Origin: Ophiodon elongatus
Taxonomy: Eukaryota > Chordata > Actinopteri > Perciformes > Hexagrammidae
Length of the DNA: 64,000 nt
Direction of reading: 5' to 3'
NCBI GenBank assembly: GCA_016806645.1
Contig: JACSYO010001370.1
Coordinates: forward strand, 2,501 to 66,500
Shown here: in pieces, positions 47,904 to 59,353 of the stretch
How the letters are laid out: every line of letters starts with the position of its first letter
How positions within the stretch are numbered: the first letter of the stretch is position 1
The notes under the pieces: model-generated
Seen by the model: the letters and a program-made list of their open reading frames with translations, nothing else
Told to the model about the DNA's origin: nothing
Database searches by the model: none
Made by a program: the position numbers and the translations under genes

Positions 47904-49259
47904 ACCCCCTCCCCAATCCCCCCCCCCCCCACGTTGTGAAACCTGTCCACACCACGAGTCAACCCAGGACTTTTCAAACTTACCCAGCATCGGTAGCGTT
48001 TTCTCCTTCGTTTTAGGTTCTAGTAGTGTGGACGCTTGGCGTAACCAGAGCAAAAGATATGCGTTTCAAAGCAGAAACGTAGTAGTGTGGATGTAGCCTC
48101 AGCGTCAGCCTCAGCCTAGGGTTGATACTTGCTAACTAACTATCCGGGGTGGGGAGAGAGAACTTTCAACACAGGGTGTTATGGGAACCTGATGAACTCT
48201 GATACTCTCCCTTCCTCACTACTTGTATTGGGTATATAATGACATAATCTGAGTAGTAGTAATACCTCATTTTAAGAAGAACCTGCTCACTTGTTAAGCC
48301 TGAGAATCAACAGTCATGATGTTGACAACAAAACAAGTATTGTGAATCAGTTAGTTTTAGGATTTGTTAATGTGTGATTGGATAACAAAGGCTAATGCCT
48401 GGAAACAACGTGGGAAAATAATAGTTTTTATCAAATTATGTCTGTACATGCTCATAACATTCTCATAACACTGTACGAGTCAGCTGCAAAGTTGCCCATA
48501 ACAGTTCAAAGAATCGTCATGCTTAAGACTTTCAAATATTTGAAGCTCTTGAGGAAGGACACTGTGTACAACGTCAGGTGTGAGATTATGAAAATGAACA
48601 AGGATACTCACAATGTGTGGCTTTATATAACTGTCTTTCTTTTCCTGGATGAAATTCCAAAGCCATGAGAAACCTTGAGGAAATGTCACAATGAGTTTAC
48701 TTGCCGGATTAAATAGTTATATTTGTTTTGCAATGTTCTTATACAAGATTGGGTTGGTTGGTTAATCTCTAAACACAAGTGGGAAATCCAGCATTTAAGA
48801 AAAAAAAGAAGAAACATACTTCTTCGTTTTAGGTCTGGCAAGGACACAATTTCTGGCCCCTTGGATAAACTAAGGGGATAGAGTCTGCCCATGCCCATTC
48901 TTTGCACACATACTTCGACAGTTGTAATTTTAGACAGTTAAAATGTTGTCTTTGCAAGAGTAGTGAGTGAGGAGCCAGCAGGCAGTCAATGGATATAATA
49001 ACAGTTAATAAAAGGTGTTTTAAGAAAGTGTGAGTCACCGTAACCTGGAGAGGTCCTTGAGCATACAGCCATAACTTTCCACCCAAAATAGTATGCAGTT
49101 TGCTGTAGCAGAAAGCGAGATTAGCCATGGACAGACACACAGGCGCACACTCACTCACTCACTCAGGGACATGCAGGTACACACACACACACACACGCGC
49201 GACTGACCGCATGAACCTCGCATAGATAATAATAAAATTCATGCCTATAGAATAGTGTA

Positions 49260-49720
49260 ATTTCCTTGTCTCTCTGTCCTGCCCTTCGTCTACCAGTCAC
49301 TTGATGTCCACACCCACTCAATCAAGCTGCACCTGTCTCTCATCACCCCAACTCTGTTCAAACACCTGCCCCCAAACACTAATACTTCAGATTGTTTATT
49401 GTGTTGACATACCGATCATGTTCTTGTTCTGTTTGACCCCCCGTCTGTTTTTTTATGATATCTGCTTGCTGTTGAATTTGGCTGTTTACCTGCTGACTTT
49501 GGCCCTCACTGACTTCACCACCTGACTTGCCCAAGTAAACAATCATACTGACTTTGATGAACCCCTGACTTTTCCTCTAAATTCATCCTCAGGGCATCCA
49601 GGATCTGAATCCACTCGTTCAGTTTGTTTGATTTGTGTGACCACTGTGGACCTGGGCCACTGTACATCGATCCGTGGCCGGGTCCATGTGACAAGGTGGT
49701 CTTGAGTGCGGTTCATGCGT
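49260..49720 (+). mobile_element. Retroelement terminal-like relic
   Basis: C/T-rich wording with repeated 'CTGACTTTG', 'CACCTGACTTGCCC' and 'CCAGGATCTGAATCC' resembles decayed teleost retroelement terminal sequence. No coding part is adjacent. Weak. Confidence 0.25.
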
Positions 49721-52415
49721 GCACAGGTACTCTTTGCGTCAGGCGTTAAAACCAAACACACCAAAACACAAAAGTGGACTGCTATTTAACGCGAGTAGCG
49801 GTGGGCAAGTAGTTGCCAAAAGCATTTTACTGTAGAACTTTGGTACTGTACGAATCAATCATACCTGAAAATGCCAAAGTGTATGGCCAAATACTTGCAG
49901 AAGTAATTACATTCCCACCACTGTTCTTTGTGTTTTGTTTACTTTGCAAACACTCCAGCTTAAGATGGTGCACAATATACAGTACCTGTTGTCTTGTTTT
50001 TAATAAAAACATACATTTCAAGCATTTGATTGAAGAATCCATCCAAAGTGGGAATCTACATCCCATTTACAAACGTACCTCTTCGCCCTCCTTTTCCCTT
50101 TCCCTTGTTCCTGCTGTTGAGTAGTAAGTAAGTGGACCTTGAGTTAAAAAAAAAAAAAAAGTAAAACTTCTGCTCAGCTGTTAGATGTAGAGTTGGAGTG
50201 AACCTGGTGAAAACAAAATGGCTGCTTGATGCCCTTCGGTTGTGTTTTTGCGATGTGTTCCAAGGGGGGAAAATGGACTGTATATTAAAGGCCGTGAGCT
50301 GCATTGAGCTCATTGAACTTGTGTCTCATCATGTATGCTTTCTTGTTAAGGTGTGCCGAAAGCAGGTATTCAAATGTTTTTTTCCAGTTCTGGTAGGCGA
50401 ATGATCCAACGTGAAAGAAATGCACATCACAAGGCATCATGTACAGCTATTTTCTAGTAATTTGGTTGCACTCAATTAGCTTTTTATTGAGAGATCAATA
50501 GTCTCCGACTAACCAGTCTTTTCAACGGTGTGACACACTTGCAAATGAAATGGCGAAACAAAGTGAGGCGCCTCTCTCTGCATCCGGAGGATTTTCATGC
50601 ACCTAAATGTCAGCGTGCCTGAGGCAGAGCTCAGTCTCCGAAGGGCCTCTCGTTGTTAGCCTTTACAGTGAGCGCTCCATGACGATGCAGATCAAAGAGG
50701 CCGGCGGCGGAGTCATTAACTCGCTCCCGCTGTACACTTCGCTGAAGATTTTGTTCCCATGGGGTTTTCGCGAGGAATCCAGTCGCTGGACAAACGGAAG
50801 AGTCCGGTCTGAAATAAATCTGTACGAGGCAGTTTTGGGGGCCAAGCCTGGAATAGTTTGGTTGAAAGAAACACCGCTGTTTATGCTGGAATTAAACACA
50901 GACTTTTGTGTGTGTGTAAAAAAGAAAATCTATAAAATACCTTACCTCAATCTGAAAAAAAGAACGTTTATGTATGCCACTTGCACAGTATTTGATACTA
51001 GTACAGGCTGTGGAAAGAATGTCTTAAATCCTAGCTGTGGACACTGCACACAAAGTGAAAAGCAAACACAAGGTTGGTGAATGAAAACATACCCAGCTAC
51101 CTCTGACCGATATTACTACTATGATTTTTCTTGGATTCAAGGACACACGGAGCGGGAGGCCAACCTAAAAGAGACACTGGAAGGCCAACAACCTCTTGTG
51201 GGCAAATGCAGACAGACAAACAGTCCCACTGAGCAAACAAGTGTCTCGGAGCCTCGAACCTGCCTGCGGGTTATGTTGGATACTTCCTGGACAAAAGGCC
51301 TCAGGAGGTTATCAGCCTCCAAACTCAACCCAAAACAAAGAGCGAGAGTGTTGGTCAGTCCCTCTGCTTGACTTCCAAACCCGTTTTTCTGCAACAAAAA
51401 GAATTGAAGTGAGATGAACCGTATCTTATGAGATGAAACAGATGTTGAGAAACTTGTGTAATTTGCAGTCTAAAAAAGTATCGCAGCACTCCGCGTATCG
51501 CAAGTTGTTTAAAATTTCAATAAGATCGTAGCGTGACTTTAAGGGTTGGTAATAGTCTTAAAAAACATTGTTGATATTTTTGTTGAAATATGGCATTACA
51601 TCCAGCCAGCAATCAATGAATCAAATGCTCTGACAAAAGAAAAGAAAAAAAACGATATGTGGCTGTTGCTGGACTGTCATTATTATTATTTCATAATGAT
51701 GATTGTGCACTGAGCTGAGTTTTTTCGGTTGCATAATTATCAAAATGTAGCGCACTCCTGCTAATTTCTCAAGATTACAAAACCATGCCTCTAAGTATCG
51801 TGATAATATCTTATTGCTGGGCTTTTGGTGATTCCCACCCTTAATACTAATTCAGTAGTATGTACTAATTTAGTGCAACATATCCGCAAATTAAGTTTGA
51901 ATAAAAAAAAGAAAAAAGCAGTTGATGCACAGTGGACTTGGAGCAGTTGCACCATTTACCTGACTGGTATTGAATTTGGCTATGACACAAGAGCTCTGCT
52001 GTCAATATATTTTACATAATCATTGTAAACAGCACAAGGACATGCTGTGAGCGTTGGATATTAGCTGTGGACATGGTGTCTTGGTCTCAGTCCTCCCTTA
52101 ACACAAAGAGGAATTCCTAGAAGAGACCCGGTACAGAGGTCTCAATGTGTGGGACACAATGTAATGCGGCCGTGGTGGGGGGCGTGGGGGGGGACATGTG
52201 CCACTTTGAGAGCACAGCCTCGGACACGTAACACAACACGGCTGAACTGTCAGAGTCGGCCTATTTATACTCACTTACAGTACGTTCACCTTTTTTTGAT
52301 TTAAAAGCAGCCGTGAAAAGCATGTGAACCATCACACAGATAACGGGTGCACCTCCCCCCCACAGAGAACATGAACGTTACGTTGACGTAACACTTTTTT
52401 TTTACCCTCACTGCT

Positions 52416-52523
52416 CTATAAAGCGATCCGTCATGTCAGGTTTTGAATACCTTCTGTTGATTCAGTGCTGGAAAGAGACATGACGCACTGAAACCCGAGC
52501 TGAGAGCTGTGGACTATATAAAG
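52416..52523 (+). promoter_or_regulatory. Two TATA motifs about 100 bp apart
   Basis: CTATAAAG (52,416-52,423) and TATATAAAG (52,515-52,523) lie in a locally G+C-richer area. The second is followed by CACCTCTGAACC about 30 bases on. No downstream gene was recognised. This may be an unannotated noncoding promoter. Confidence 0.25.
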
Positions 52524-55500
52524 ACGAAAGTGTTGCAGCGATGCACCTCTGAACCCCCTCAACCTGTCCACGCACATGCACACCTTCTCGCCACATACTT
52601 TGCTAATACTTACCTCGCCGAACCGCTCCGCTTATTTATTAGAGTGCATCCTCGCGAGGCTTGTTAGCATTCAGGCGGCGCGCGCCTGACAAGAATGGCC
52701 GCTCTGTTTCCCTCCGATCAATCAGAGGGCCCCCCCTGAAAAAAAAAAAGAAGAAGAAAAACGTGTCGCCCTCAGAGCGCCAACACCTCTGTCTCCGCTG
52801 CTCCTCCGGCGTCTGCAGGACTCGGGGTGTGATTCCGGGCACAGGGATACCTAGAAACTGGGCCTTGTGGTCGGTGCCAGTTTCCATGGTTTCCCCCCCG
52901 GCCGTCAAAGGGAGGTTCTCTCTCTGTGGGCCTGGCGTGCTGGTGGAGTCCCCCCGTGAAGAGATGGCTCTGTGTGTCCTGAGGTCCAGAGCCCCCAGCG
53001 AGAGCCGAACTCCTCCGTGACTCCGGCTGAGTTGGGGTTGGGGGGTGGGGGGGAACACAGAAGAAGCATGTTTGGGTTCTGGCTCAGCGCCACGCATCGG
53101 TCAGGGAACTCAGGGGGAACGGTTCACGGAGGGTGGAAGTAAACAGGCCAGTGTGTGCACATTTACACTGCGACGACGCAAACAGAGAAATGCAAGCATC
53201 CCATACGTCGTCCCTCCTCCCCTTTTTTTAGAGTTTCCATCTGTAATCACAAAGTTGGACAAACAAACCCAAACCCTGCGTTGGCATGATCTGAAAAAGA
53301 TCAAATGCACAACAAACAAAGAAAATCCTCCTATCCTCCTAAGATGTTTTAAGACAAAAAGCAAATGTAGCTTACGTATGACTCACCTCTTGGCAATCCT
53401 ATCGGCACTCCCTTTGCTTTTTTTTTTTTTCTTCACAGGTGAAGGACAATATACACACAAGGTAGGTGTGCTTCTGTTTGATGTGAAACACCCACAGTGA
53501 CTCACTGCAGGATGATGAGGATCATGAAGGGGTGTACTAAAGGAGATTATACAAACAGCCTGAATGTGGTTAAAATGAGACCGGATGCCTACCTCGGGCC
53601 TGTGAAATACATCTTGATGTGATGTAATACTTTCTCATTAGGACAAGTACTTTCTAGTTACAATACACGATATCAGGAAATGACTGTGCAAGAAACAGGG
53701 GTTTTGAATAGCAGCGGACTACAGAAGCCCAATTGTCCCGGCGGGATTAAAGGTGCAAAAGAAACTGACCGGTCTGATTTCAATGGGACAACCAGTATCA
53801 CCGGTCTTTCCAGTTGGATTTGCACGTGTGCAGACTCCTTCGGATGCTGGTTAACAGTTACACCAGGGAGAAGCTGCTCACGCCTTGTACTAATTCCACA
53901 GGGGACAATTATCAGTCTACATTTCTAGAAATTCCACTTTCTCTTTTCGGAGACGTCACCTATGCGTTTAAAGATACAGTGAGAAATGTTTCCTCAGGTT
54001 TCGTACCACCAGTTCCCCCTCAAACACCAGACTGCGTTTGAGATGCTGCGACGTGACAACTGGTAAGAAATCTATTGTGTTCATCGCATTGTGTGTTTCC
54101 ACCTTCCTCATTCTGTATCTCAGCTGCAACAATCAGGATGCGATAGTATTCATCTCAGAGGACTGTGTCACGGAAAAGGCTGATTACCTGTTCGGGTTGC
54201 CATTGTGCCCCTGAGGATATTTAGAGGTTTTTGAGTCCAAAACAAAAAAACGCTAATAATTCAAAACAAAAACCAAAGGAACAGACTGTGTGTATCTTGT
54301 CCGGTGAGTCTAGAGCAGCTGCTGGTGATGACTCAGCATCTTGCTCCGGGGTCGTGTCAATATGTCAGTAGTTTGCTGCTGCGATGGCCCGCGGCTGGGA
54401 ACTCCATGTAGAAGGACATGCGGCGTGATGGGTCACTGGAGGAATCGCCCAGCTCTCGTTGGCTCCGAGCGGCTCAGAGAGCCGTGAGTGATTTTCAGCA
54501 TCTGTACACTCTTTTTTAACGCAGACCCGAGGGCAGATGTGGTTTTCTTATTAATAAAATTACCTTTTACAAACTTTTTTTCCACAAAGAACGCAGTTTT
54601 CCAGGATGAAAAGCTCCTCTCCGCCAACACAGCGTCAATTTGTTATTATCTTAATACCACTACACGTACAGTGATTCCCTTCAGGATAATACAATTCTTC
54701 AACGGGCATGGTGGGGGGGGGAATGCTGGGAATACTCACCACAGCGTTGGAAAAACGGGCTGACTCGGCTCATACCGGCGGCTTGAATGCCTGACTTAGC
54801 GCTCGCTCAACGACTCCGTTTCCACTGTGGCCCTCCGGGGGAAAGCAAAAAAAAAGGCGAGCACCTGGGCCTCCCCACATCGCGGCAGATGGAGGAGCAA
54901 CCACACGCCCACTCAGGAGCCGGAGTTCTCCGCTCGGTGGGGCCAAACATAACAATAACCCCTCGTGGGGCCGGTCAGCACTCGCACGCCGCTCTGCGAG
55001 TCTGCGGTGTCGGGATCCGAAGGTTTTCCTTCGCACGTGGCCAACGGAACCTTCGTTCAGTGCAAGGTGGCCGCTGATAGAGCACAGAGCGGTAATAGTT
55101 GGACACATTTTGGGTTTTCATGCCATCACAGTATGAGGATGAGCTTGCAAACACGTCGTGGCCCAGTCATATTGTGACATAACGGTGATGTACAGAGGTT
55201 AAAGGGCCCAAACTTGCAGAACGATCAGGTCAATCAATCCCTTTGGAACACAGGGAGGTGCATCTTACATCTCAATGCGTGTCTCGTGTTCGGTCCCCTT
55301 CAACCGGTCGAAGCTGTGTACCATCTGGAGGAGACTTGCAGAAATGGGTTTCCAGGAGCAAGTGGCAGAATTCTCCCTCCCTCTGCTGGACGTTCGCAGG
55401 CAGTGCTGCTTTCTGAGCTAAACTCTAAACACCAATTACAGTTGATTATTTCAGGCTAACGGTATTTCACTGGTTTGTACGGATCAGTCGAGTTACAACA

Positions 55501-56919
55501 ATACCAGCCTCTCTACAGTCCGTCATTAACGTGAACAAGTATCTTCTTTTGTTTTGGTTAATGTTTCTGAGGTTTTTTCAGTCTTTCAAACGAGATTGAG
55601 GAATCTGAAAGTCATCTCCATTTTCTTTTTTTTTCTTAAAAAGTGTATTTAATCTGATAACTTTGTTTTGGGGCAAGCTAAACACACTTCAAATACAGGT
55701 TCAGCAGTTGTTGTTTCTAAAGTTTTACTGGAGACCATTATAAAACAAAAAGGCATTGGATAAAACACAACAAATTTGGTCACAGTTAGACCAAGGTAAC
55801 TGTAGACATGAATTACTATAAACAAGACAATTGGCCCGTGTATGTAATGTTAGTTACATGTTAGTTAACGCAACAGTAGCAATATATGAAGATAAACAGT
55901 GAGATGTATTTATTAAATGTATTCACATAGGAAACTTTCACACAGATTAAACCCAGGGTCGTTATGTAAAGCCTGTCGGACTCCCTTACATAAACGTCTG
56001 TCAGATGTTGACCTGAACTAATGTGTAGAAATTAACAAACCAAGCAGTAGAAAGCTAAGTGGAAAATTACCAAGAGAATAATTGACCACAGTTGTGAGTG
56101 GAAAAAAACTGGGCTTCAGCGTGGTTCACGCAATTAATAAGTAGCTACTGCATGCCAGCGTAAAGTTAATTAGCCCGGGGCCTTTCAAAGTCAGACAGTT
56201 GGTCCTTTACAGTAATATAATTTTACATTAATAGGATTTGTTATGAATGATTCCAATTACACAGTTAAAACAGTGACAATAATTGTGATTTCCACATGCC
56301 TACAACAATTCACAGCTTGGCGTGCAATAATTATGTATAGGCCCTAAAATAAAACCATATGGGACCTTATGAGCTGAATTATAACATAAGTGTAATTTAG
56401 CAGCTCCCTTTCACCAGGTCCATTTACAGATGTTTTTGTTTTATTTTAGTATTTTTTTTTTCTTCTTTTTAAAGCTTTCAGTCACATCACACGGTCTTCC
56501 TCAGCGGATGGTGTCATTATGCTGCCATCAGCTGTCATTACGCGACCCCTGCAGGCAGCAACTGAGCTATATCCATGACGACTGCGAGATGTAGTTAAAA
56601 TATCCAGTATAAATTAGTATAAATGACCTTGAGTTACGATTTTTTTTTGGGTGGGGGGCGGGTCAAATTACATTTTCCATTGTCTGGCTTTCTGCTATTT
56701 ACATAAAAGGGGTCATTCTCATGGATGTACTTCCGGGGTATCAGAGCAGAGCTGTTGGGTATGACAAGATATAAATCCGTCTTCTCCTGAAGTTACGGAA
56801 GCCATGACAAGCAATGACATTAAAACGTCATTTATTCGAGCACGTCCACGTGTAGCCGGATGAATAAATAAATAGAGCGACATTGTGAATCATAACGTAC
56901 ATGTTATCCATTGCACGGT

Positions 56920-57310
56920 CGCTCACTCGGCATACGATGCGTCGGAGCAACACCGGAAGTCACGGAGGCTTCCTCTCTCGCTCCGCCGTGTGCTTTTATT
57001 CTTCGTACGCGTGAGGCCGACGCCGGCTCTTGGAGGACAGGTAACGAGGTTATCCACGGCATTGGTTCATCCTGATCAAAGCATTTAACGTTAATACCGG
57101 ATCACATTCACCGGGCCATTCAGTTGTACATATGATTACATCTTGGTGTGTTCGCGAGGGCTTCCGGTTTTCTTTTTTCCAGACCGTTCCGGTGTTTTCC
57201 GAAGCAAATAATAAGTTAAGCTACAAAAGCATCTTATTCACCGTTCAGCGGACTTTACCCCCATCGGAGCTCCCTCGGCTCGGAGCAGCTCCTCCGTCTG
57301 TACCGCCTTA
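56920..57310 (+). promoter_or_regulatory. CpG-rich promoter and possible 5' noncoding exon of the hydrolase gene
   Basis: CpG density rises sharply here, with GCGTGAGGCCGACGCCGGC. A good donor, GGACAG/GTAACG, sits at 57,040/57,041. A noncoding first exon ending at 57,040 would splice to an acceptor just before the ATG at 59,223 (AAG at 59,211-59,213 or CAG at 59,216-59,218). A cDNA would be needed to fix this exon. Confidence 0.5.
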
Positions 57311-57314
57311 GAAT

Positions 57315-57821
57315 AGAAAGATTCTCACGTTTAACGTTGAACGCCGACATTGTGAAAAGCGGGTGACCACGACATGTGTTGTCTCTTACACAGCTGGAGC
57401 TCGTAGCTAGCTAGCTGTTATCAGCTCATCACGTGACGTCAGTGGTCCTTATTAAAGGGTGAGGTGGGCTTCTGTTATTGTTTAACAGATGGAGCCTTTA
57501 ACAAGCCTCGGTGTACAAAGCGCCACTAGAGGGCGCCACGGTGACGTTACACGTGTAAAGAAAGCTGGGTACCACTTTCTGAGTCGCCCATAATGAAGGT
57601 TTAATGCATAATGGGGCAATAATTTATTTATACTTTTACCATTTACTAATACGTCATAAGCCATTCATTAAAACGTTTGGGTTGCCAGTTTGTGACAAAT
57701 TTCCCTGTCTGTTTAGTCATTAATAGTCATCACTTAAGGGGAACAAGTGTCTCTAATTAACGTTAGTTACTAAGTAACTAATAACATGCATCACATGGGT
57801 CTCACTTTCTAATAAGCCATA

Positions 57822-57873
<52 letters not shown>

Positions 57874-58610
57874 AAATTACTTCATCTGTAATTAGAAATG
57901 TCAATACATAAATAAGACATTCTTTTTTAATTTTGTTTTTACAATCCATCAAATCTTGAATTGTAAATGTTAATAAGTTGTTAATAAAATTATTTTGGTC
58001 AACATGCTCTGCAATATTTTTCTACAAGGTCAGAGGTCAATTGTAGCTTTTACCTGGTCAACTAAGAAGCAAAAAATCTGGAGGATGATAACCTACAAAC
58101 CTCAGAAAGATTCTCACGTTTAACGTTGAACGCCGACATTGTGAAAAGCGGGTGACCACGACATGTGTTGTCTCTTACACAGCTGGAGCTCGTAGCTAGC
58201 TAGCTGTTATCAGCTCATCACGTGACGTCAGTGGTCCTTATTAAAGGGTGAGGTGGGCTTCTGTTATTGTTTAACAGATGGAGCCTTTAACAAGCCTCGG
58301 TGTACAAAGCGCCACTAGAGGGCGCCACGGTGACGTTACACGTGTAAAGAAAGCTGGGTACCACTTTCTGAGTCGCCCATAATGAAGGTTTAATGCATAA
58401 TGGGGCAATAATTTATTTATACTTTTACCATTTACTAATACGTCATAAGCCATTCATTAAAACGTTTGGGTTGCCAGTTTGTGACAAATTTCCCTGTCTG
58501 TTTAGTCATTAATAGTCATCACTTAAGGGGAACAAGTGTCTCTAATTAACGTTAGTTACTAAGTAACTAATAACATGCATCACATGGGTCTCACTTTCTA
58601 ATAAGCCATA

Positions 58611-58662
<52 letters not shown>

Positions 58663-58892
58663 AAATTACTTCATCTGTAATTAGAAATGTCAATACATAA
58701 ATAAGACATTCTTTTTTAATTTTGTTTTTACAATCCATCAAATCTTGAATTGTAAATGTTAATAAGTTGTTAATAAAATTATTTTGGTCAACATGCTCTG
58801 CAATATTTTTCTACAAGGTCAGAGGTCAATTGTAGCTTTTACCTGGTCAACTAAGAAGCAAAAAATCTGGAGGATGATAACCTACAAACCCC
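57315..58892. repeat. Tandem duplication, 789-bp unit, two copies
   Basis: 57,315-58,103 and 58,104-58,892 match with a constant offset of 789. No difference was seen in the stretches compared, and the internal TA/CA microsatellite (57,830-57,874 and its copy) has the same length in both. Each copy contains TCACGTGACGTCA (an E-box overlapping a CRE), GCTAGCTAGCTG and a small frame present identically in both. It lies in the presumed 5' intron of the hydrolase gene. It may be a very recent duplication or an assembly duplication. Confidence 0.97.
57429..57441. promoter_or_regulatory. Overlapping E-box and CRE motif (copy 1)
   Basis: TCACGTGACGTCA combines CACGTG, in a CLEAR-like TCACGTGAC context, with TGACGTCA. 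It is repeated exactly at 58,218-58,230 in the second copy of the duplication. Site function is inferred from motif alone. Confidence 0.35.
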
Positions 58893-59222
58893 AAATATTG
58901 CATGTATTAATAGCTTATTACAGCTTATTTTTTTTAACTATAAAACATTAGTCAATTATTTACTAAACATGAGTTAAGCCAGCAGTTACAACTGACCATT
59001 TTACACATCACCTGTTGCGTGTCTGACAACATAACAAACGTTTCAAAAGTTTCTCTCTTCTTCGTTGTAGGTAAGACAGACGGACTCAACCAAAACATGT
59101 AAGAGCCTCTCAAACACAACATTCTGAAGAACTTCGGGTGATATTACTTTTGAAAGGGTAATACACTAATATATATATTTTTATTTTTATTTTTATTTTG
59201 AAGGTCAGGGTTGAAACATCAC

Positions 59223-59353
59223 ATGTCGCTGCCTGTGTCGGTGGGCGTCCTGTTGGTGGGCCTCCCGTACTCCATCTCTCTAGCGGCCCAGTGGCTTTAT
59301 GGCTGGCCCAACAAGCCCGGATACAAGAAGTACATAGAAGCTCTGAAACCACG
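59223..59353 (+). CDS. Hydrolase coding exon 1 (membrane anchor)
   Basis: It encodes MSLPVSVGVLLVGLPYSISLAA, a likely signal anchor, then QWLYGWPNKPGYKKYIEALKP. The first ATG after the acceptors at 59,211-59,218 is used. The donor is GTAACT. Confidence 0.85.

Larger units (their letters stand above)
46966..48098. mobile_element. TIR DNA transposon of unassigned superfamily, 1133 bp
   Basis: The ends are inverted repeats over about 24 bases (GGCTACATTCACACTAATACG against the complement GGCTACATCCACACTACTACG). TCA flanks both sides (46,963-46,965 and 48,099-48,101), a possible 3-bp target duplication. The interior has a 62-bp tandem array, a 120-codon ORF and a CT microsatellite (47,861-47,902). 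No known transposase was recognised, so it is probably non-autonomous. Confidence 0.75.
48102..56880. other. Gene-poor interval
   Basis: No gene is supported. A retroelement-like relic lies near 49,260-49,720. The longest frame (50,607-51,080, 157 aa) has no recognisable domain. A G+C-richer patch with two TATA motifs lies at 52,416-52,523, and another G+C-richer patch at about 54,770-55,100. The rest is A/T-rich. Confidence 0.5.

Noticed and set aside
52639..53097. 152-aa minus-strand frame in a G+C-rich block
   Set aside because: Pro/Arg-rich composition with a poly-Phe run from a poly-A tract; no recognisable domain or start context.
57482..57664. Identical 60-aa minus-strand frames here and at 58,271-58,453
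   Set aside because: Identity comes from the 789-bp tandem duplication. The frame is short and has no domain.
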